DNA from: Deltaproteobacteria bacterium
GTDB lineage: Bacteria > Myxococcota_A > Polyangia > JAAYKL01
Assembly: GCA_016935665.1 (NCBI GenBank)
Contig: JAFGQN010000120.1
Location: 1 to 38,919, forward strand
DNA length: 38,919 nt
Reading direction: 5' to 3'
The notes beneath the pieces are model-generated. The model had not been told where the DNA came from, ran no database searches, and saw only the letters and a program-made list of their open reading frames with translations. Every line of letters begins with the position of its first letter. The first letter of the stretch is position 1. The position numbers and the translations under genes are program-made. Below are positions 34,628 to 38,919 of the stretch, in pieces.

Positions 34628-35049
34628 AAATGTCCTCTTTTCCCGTTCCGGTATTCAGGTGTTCAAATTCTGACTGAGGTTACAATACTACCGCATTTTC
34701 GCGTGGGAATCGATTTTAATGATTGGAAATACATAATATAACCTGGCGCCAATGCAAATACAAACCTCTGGCACCGTCTGGCTCTCCTCGAATTGCCATC
34801 TTTTACGAGAAAGCACCGCGTATTTAAGTTTTTAAGCTGTGAGCCGTTAAATAACCACTGGTAAAAACACAGCATATGTATTACAGGGCTGTACAAATTT
34901 GCAGGGATTCGTTCCGGCGATACAATGGAGCCAACGCACGCAGTGCGTGGGCGAAAAACGCGCTCCCTTACGCGGGGCTCGACGCGACAGGTAGCTATGA
35001 CACAGTCAATTTAAGATTGTAAAGGTCACCATACCACCAAGAGGAAATC
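34628..35049. other. Non-coding gap between divergent genes
   Basis: Contains promoters presumably serving the outer-membrane protein operon to the left and the yciO gene to the right, but no consensus pair stands out. A hairpin ACGCAC-GCA-GTGCGT (34934-34948) and nearby GC-rich inverted elements resemble REP-like sequence. An AT-rich minus-strand frame of 77 codons has no support as a gene. Confidence 0.5.
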
Positions 35050-35664
35050 ATGTTATTGCCTATTCATCCTGAAAATCCGCAACCGAGAAAAATCCAGCAG
35101 GCCGTGGACGTTCTGAAACAGGGCGGCGTTATCGCGTATCCCACGGGGACGGTGTTTGGTTTTGGGGCAGATGTGCACAACAAAAAAGCCGTGGAAAAGG
35201 TGTATCGAATTAAAAACACCTCCCCCAAAAAACACAAACCATTTTCGTTTTTGTGCGCGGACCTTTCAGAGATCAGTCGATACGCCATTGTCCCCAACTC
35301 TGCATATCGCTTAATGAAAAGGTTGGTTCCCGGGCCATACACCTTCATTCTTGATGCGACCCGGGAAGTTCCCAAAATGAGCATCAGCAATCGCAAGACG
35401 GTGGGTATCAGAGTGCCGGAGCATCCAGTGGCGCGGGCGCTGCTCGAAGCGTTTGGCAGCCCCATCATCTCCACATCTGCGCAAAAAGAGGATGACGAGT
35501 GGATATTGAATGATCCGGTGGATATCGCAGAAGCGTTTCCCCTGGTGGATTTGGTGCTCGATGCCGGATTGGGGGGAATATCGCCGTCCACTGTTGTTGC
35601 ATTTAATGAATTTGGGGAAGTTGAAGTGTTGCGCGAAGGCGCAGGGCCAATCGACATTTTTTAA
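35050..35664 (+). CDS. yciO: YciO/TsaC-family protein (threonylcarbamoyladenylate synthase type)
   Basis: A 204-residue YrdC-domain protein. It resembles E. coli YciO closely in several blocks: IHPENPQ at the start, FSFLCADLSEISRYA, GPYTFILDATREVPK, RVPEHPVARALLEAFGSPIISTSA. The YrdC domain forms threonylcarbamoyl-AMP for tRNA t6A37 modification; the main cellular enzyme is TsaC/Sua5 and YciO-type proteins are considered weaker homologues. AGAGGAAA lies upstream of the ATG. No other t6A gene (TsaB, D, E) is nearby, so whether this is the main synthase of the organism is unclear. Confidence 0.88.
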   Translation: MLLPIHPENPQPRKIQQAVDVLKQGGVIAYPTGTVFGFGADVHNKKAVEKVYRIKNTSPKKHKPFSFLCADLSEISRYAIVPNSAYRLMKRLVPGPYTFILDATREVPKMSISNRKTVGIRVPEHPVARALLEAFGSPIISTSAQKEDDEWILNDPVDIAEAFPLVDLVLDAGLGGISPSTVVAFNEFGEVEVLREGAGPIDIF

Positions 35665-35672
35665 CGTTTGTC

Positions 35673-36854
35673 TTAATCGGATTCTTTGAGAATTTCTTTC
35701 AGCTGCACTTCGGTAAGGCGGCCTTTGTATTGCTTATTGTTCACAACAAAAGTGGGCGTGGCCGAGACGCGATCTTTCACTCCTGCTTCAATATCTTTCA
35801 AAATAGTTTCCTGAACAGAATCCTCTGTCATGCACTGTTTAAACTCGCTGCGGTCCAGTCCCAGTTGAATGGCGAATTTTTCCACATCAATGGCATTCGC
35901 CTTCTGCTTGTCCTGACTTGAGAAAATGGCATCGTTCATTTCCCAGAAACGGTTGTCTTTGGCGGCACATTCCGCAGCGGTGGAAAAATGACATGCATAC
36001 TGATGAAACTTTTGACGGATGCGGGGATTACACGCCTGGTCCAGTGGAAAATGCCGATGCACAACACGGACTCTATCGGCATATTTCGCCAGCAGTTCCC
36101 GCAGTTGTTTGTGGGCCATGCGACAGTACGGACACTCATAGTCGGTATATTCGATGATGGTCACGTCGGGGTTGCGTGCGCCAATCCAGTGATCACCATC
36201 CGTATCGATGCCCGTGGGTAGCGAAGGAATATCTTCGAAGCCCGAGGTATTCCAGTAAGGCTTAATCCGGGAGTACGTGGCAGCCAAAGGCGCAGCTCCC
36301 ATGCTCACAATGAACAATAAAATTAGTGGACGCCCAAATAAAAAAGCTAAATCATCTCTGATGGCGCCAATGGGGTTTTTTCGTATTTTGCGCAACAGCG
36401 CGATGTTGAGTGCGAGTAAAAGTGTGTTTAGCAGATAGGTCCCCATGCAGAAAATGCACAGAGAGTCAATTCGGGTGAAGGAAATCCAGGCCAGTATGGC
36501 AGAGGAGAGAAACGCCACCGCACTGAATCCGAATACCGCACCGAAAAGAGGCGTTTCCTTAAACGACAGTTTCAAAGATACCCCGGTCAGAACAATAATC
36601 ACCAGATAGCCCAGCATCCCCCATACGCTGACCGGCAGTCCCATGAATACAGAGTAGGGAGACAGGGCCACCGTTTCGCAATTGAGTCCCTCACTGATGG
36701 CGCACATGGAATGATATTCGGGATTCTGATGTGTGTTGTAATGAATGCTCGTTAATTCCGCTGCCAGACCGAAACCGACCAGCGCAAGCGCAATAATAAA
36801 AAGAAAATATATCAGAGTCGCTTTTTTCGAGGAGCGCTGTGTGTCATTGGACAT
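35673..36854 (-). CDS. VKOR-DsbA fusion thiol oxidoreductase
   Basis: A 393-residue fusion. The first 200 residues are a vitamin K epoxide reductase-like membrane domain with about five helices, the loop Cys pair MCAISEGLNC (about 50-59) and the active CIFC (about 135-138). The C-terminal half is a DsbA-like thioredoxin fold: EYTDYECPYC (active CPYC about 228-231) and the cis-Pro segment SATPTF. Such fusions replace DsbB and DsbA, making disulfides in extracytoplasmic proteins using quinone. The Cys-containing lipoproteins encoded nearby could be clients. The stop is 9 bases from that of yciO (convergent). Confidence 0.92.
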   Translation of the reverse strand: MSNDTQRSSKKATLIYFLFIIALALVGFGLAAELTSIHYNTHQNPEYHSMCAISEGLNCETVALSPYSVFMGLPVSVWGMLGYLVIIVLTGVSLKLSFKETPLFGAVFGFSAVAFLSSAILAWISFTRIDSLCIFCMGTYLLNTLLLALNIALLRKIRKNPIGAIRDDLAFLFGRPLILLFIVSMGAAPLAATYSRIKPYWNTSGFEDIPSLPTGIDTDGDHWIGARNPDVTIIEYTDYECPYCRMAHKQLRELLAKYADRVRVVHRHFPLDQACNPRIRQKFHQYACHFSTAAECAAKDNRFWEMNDAIFSSQDKQKANAIDVEKFAIQLGLDRSEFKQCMTEDSVQETILKDIEAGVKDRVSATPTFVVNNKQYKGRLTEVQLKEILKESD

Positions 36855-36966
36855 AAGTGTAACCCTGTGCTTCCTGAAGGGTGATCAAAGCGTGAATTGT
36901 AGATACTTTTTGATTTCGGGCAATGAAAAAATGCAATGGTTTGAATGGGATAAAACCATACGCGCG

Positions 36967-37458
36967 CTAAGGTGACGCAGTTGTCGCCTCTGCCGCGGAT
37001 TTGGCCGCTTCGTATCGGATTTTTTCCTTTTGGGCCTGTTCTTTCATTGGCTGTGGAATGGTTTTGTTCAGATTGATTTTCCAGACATTTTCAACCCGGT
37101 CCAGATGAATGGTCGCTTTTCCTGCGATGATTTCCGCCGTTGTTTTTTGTCTGTTTTCCACCAGTTGCGATTGATTTCGCGCCAGTGCGCCCAGTATGAT
37201 GCCCACATACAATTCACCGGTGAATTTATCAAACCGGTCCAAATCCACGAACAGGGATTTCAATTCGTCGCTGTTGACCAGTGTGTTTTTTTCCTCTGGT
37301 GATCTTTCGGACGGATTTTTCCCAAGTAATCCATGCAATGCCAGCAGTTTGAGTGTTGTCTCCGCCGGCGACATTGGGGGCTGGTCGCTGCACGAACTCA
37401 GTGCAGCGATACCTGTGGCAAGTAGAATGAGCCGACTGTATTGGAGAATCCGACGCAC
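36967..37458 (-). CDS. Predicted lipoprotein, unknown function
   Basis: A 163-residue protein with lipobox ALSSC (Cys about residue 23) after a GTG-started signal peptide (MRRILQYSRLILLATG). The mature part is helical, with a conserved-looking middle (FDKFTGELYVGIILGALARNQ) and an Ala/Lys-rich end. Not recognised. It is the third gene of a minus-strand operon with the lipoprotein at 38118 and purN, spaced by 3 bases from purN. Confidence 0.75.
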   Translation of the reverse strand: MRRILQYSRLILLATGIAALSSCSDQPPMSPAETTLKLLALHGLLGKNPSERSPEEKNTLVNSDELKSLFVDLDRFDKFTGELYVGIILGALARNQSQLVENRQKTTAEIIAGKATIHLDRVENVWKINLNKTIPQPMKEQAQKEKIRYEAAKSAAEATTASP

Positions 37459-37461
37459 AGG

Positions 37462-38121
37462 CTATTGCTCCGAACGAATGACGGTACGGTTGTCTTTTAT
37501 CGTTACCAGACCTTTGGCAATCATCGCCACAGCCTTTGGGTAGATGCGTCGCTCTGCATCCTGCACTCTTGCCGCCAGCGAATCGGGGGTGTCGTCTTCT
37601 TTCACCGGTACGGCCTCCTGGCAGATAATGGGGCCGCGGTCGTACTGAGAGTTGGCAAAATGCACCGTGGCGCCGGAAATCTTCACACCGGCATCCAGGA
37701 CGGACTCATGCACGTGGTGACCATAAAATCCTTTGCCACCAAAAGAGGGTAACAGGGCAGGGTGAACATTGATTGTCTGAAATCGGTTCAAAAAGGGGGC
37801 TGCCAGCTGTGTCATGAATCCCGCCATCACAACCAAATCCGGGCGGTGCGGTTCCAGCAGATCGGCCAATGCCTGCGAGTACCCGTCTGCGTCGAATGAT
37901 TTGTCGTGGGTGAACCGCTTCCTGCCGAGCACCGATACGGGCAGGCCGAGTTCCTTTGCACGTTCAATACCGAGTACATTGCGTCTGCTGGACACGACCT
38001 GGACGATTTTGGCCGGCACCTGCCCTGCGTCAATGTGTTTTTGCAGATTGACCATGGTAGTGCCCGACCCCGAAAGAAGAACAGCAAGTCTGAATGTGGA
38101 ATCCGATACAGCGGAGTTCAT
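37462..38121 (-). CDS. purN: Phosphoribosylglycinamide formyltransferase
   Basis: Catalyses the formyltetrahydrofolate-dependent formylation of GAR in de novo purine synthesis. The 219-residue enzyme has N-terminal LAVLLSGSGTTM (phosphate-binding), active-site region FLNRFQTINVHPALLPSFGGKGFYG (His and neighbouring Asn), and the catalytic Asp in SQYDRGPIICQE. It overlaps the upstream lipoprotein gene by ATGA (38118-38121) and precedes another lipoprotein gene by 3 bases. Other purine genes are not near. Confidence 0.96.
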   Translation of the reverse strand: MNSAVSDSTFRLAVLLSGSGTTMVNLQKHIDAGQVPAKIVQVVSSRRNVLGIERAKELGLPVSVLGRKRFTHDKSFDADGYSQALADLLEPHRPDLVVMAGFMTQLAAPFLNRFQTINVHPALLPSFGGKGFYGHHVHESVLDAGVKISGATVHFANSQYDRGPIICQEAVPVKEDDTPDSLAARVQDAERRIYPKAVAMIAKGLVTIKDNRTVIRSEQ

Positions 38122-38861
38122 TGAAAGTTCACCGTCGCGCTGTAGGTCTGACCGGGAAGCACTCCAAAATCCGTGGTGATACCGTCTGCCAATACATGCT
38201 TCGCGGTGTACAGCACATTTCCCGATGCATCCAGCGCCTGTGCGCTGATATTGTGCAGCTGATTGGTGGCAATTTTGTCAAGCGTGAGCAAGCCATCCCC
38301 ACAGCTCACAATCGTGGGGGCAGCACCGTCCAGACTGATTGCCACATTGTCCACTTCGCCGGGCATGGTGACGCCACAGGTCTTCGCAAATGTCCAGTCC
38401 ACGATTATCTTGCCTTTTCCCACTACAAGAGGAACATCCACTGCGTCCCCTTCTGCGGGTATGGAGACCTTGCTTGTGCCTTGAAAGAATGGAATAACCT
38501 GTCCCTGATAGTTCCCGAATGCATCCACGCTAATGTAAAATGTATCCCGCGGCAGGCCATTAAGCTGTGCCATCCCAGCACTGCAAAGCACTTTTGTTGG
38601 TGTCTGGATTGGCGGATTGGTTTTTGATTCATCTTCGTAAACCCGAATCTCAATTCTTTCAAATTCAATGCTGGCCTGAGCATATTGGTCAGTTGGCAGT
38701 GTCTGTTGACAGACATTAAGGCCTCCAATACTCCATGTGACTTCTAAATCGAACGTTTCGGTTTCTTCTGAATCACATCCTGCAGTGGCAATTGCCATTG
38801 CACAAAGCGCCAAAATGAGTATTGGTAATCTTATTTTTGAATTCCTGTTTTGTGTGTTCAT
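38118..38861 (-). CDS. Predicted lipoprotein, unknown function
   Basis: A 247-residue protein with a signal peptide and lipobox TAGC (Cys about residue 29). The mature part is beta-rich with an alternating-strand pattern and repeated Ig-like/carboxypeptidase-regulatory-like blocks (LNGLPRDTFYISVDAFGNYQG; LDKIATNQLHNISAQALDASG). This architecture is common among deltaproteobacterial cell-surface lipoproteins of unknown function. It leads the operon with purN. About 60 bases remain upstream in the window, without a clear promoter. Confidence 0.78.
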   Translation of the reverse strand: MNTQNRNSKIRLPILILALCAMAIATAGCDSEETETFDLEVTWSIGGLNVCQQTLPTDQYAQASIEFERIEIRVYEDESKTNPPIQTPTKVLCSAGMAQLNGLPRDTFYISVDAFGNYQGQVIPFFQGTSKVSIPAEGDAVDVPLVVGKGKIIVDWTFAKTCGVTMPGEVDNVAISLDGAAPTIVSCGDGLLTLDKIATNQLHNISAQALDASGNVLYTAKHVLADGITTDFGVLPGQTYSATVNFQ

Positions 38862-38919
38862 TCTGATTTCTCCAATGGGTTAGGTAAATACCTTATTAAA
38901 CGCGCCCGCAGGGTATCAA

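Noticed and set aside
34663-34896. 77-codon minus-strand frame in the intergenic gap
   Set aside because: No ribosome site, no domain, AT-rich, and lies in the presumed promoter region of the outer-membrane operon.

Overview
The window reads as a bacterial chromosome segment with an integrated island on its left (about 1-15,520) and an ordinary chromosomal backbone on its right (about 15,521-38,919). The backbone has a Gram-negative look: several lipoprotein signal peptides, an outer-membrane-type protein, RpoN/HPF/PtsN/HprK, a mannose-family PTS and a VKOR-DsbA fusion. The combination of HprK with a complete Man-family PTS, EF-hand-like lipoproteins and RD-repeat proteins best fits the former Deltaproteobacteria/Myxococcota (Bradymonadia-like). 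That placement is inference; no rRNA is present to confirm it.

Island, left part (1-3,600): an unknown 236-aa protein, a DUF5659-type small protein and two related XerC/D-like tyrosine recombinases in tandem. Between the recombinases lies the 3' half of a tRNA-Leu(GAG) gene (anticodon loop to CCA), the usual scar of tRNA-directed integration. A perfect 9-bp inverted repeat, with a third copy of its arm on the other side of the tRNA scar, sits just before the second recombinase.

Island, central part (3,600-13,370): a strong sigma70-type promoter at 3,612 precedes a run of same-strand, often overlapping genes. They encode several unrecognised proteins (three with membrane segments), a VirD4/TraG/HerA-like P-loop ATPase with a Ser/Gly/Thr-rich segment of about 270 residues, a Replic_Relax-family protein, a double-CxxC mini-protein and a protein of unknown function. 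The run ends at a strong intrinsic terminator. It looks like a compact DNA-transfer or DNA-mobilisation cassette without recognisable VirB components and is the most novel-looking part of the window.

Island, right end (13,400-15,520): a possible tiny membrane protein, a mostly non-coding 440-bp stretch with three inverted repeats, an excisionase-like HTH protein and a phage-type integrase pointing at the 3' end of an intact initiator tRNA-fMet gene, the presumed attachment site.

Backbone: RluB-type pseudouridine synthase; an EF-hand-repeat lipoprotein; a coiled-coil/RD-repeat/KOW protein; a Lys/Ala-rich basic protein; then the regulatory PTS block rpoN-hpf-ptsN-hprK-EIIA-EIIB-EIIC-EIID-HPr-EI in one direction. 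Convergent to it is a Fur-family (PerR-like) regulator, followed by a UvrD/PcrA helicase and a His-rich metal exporter. The rest holds a lipoprotein/outer-membrane protein pair, a YciO-type protein, a VKOR-DsbA thiol oxidase, and an operon of lipoprotein-purN-lipoprotein. No CRISPR array, rRNA or insertion sequence was seen.
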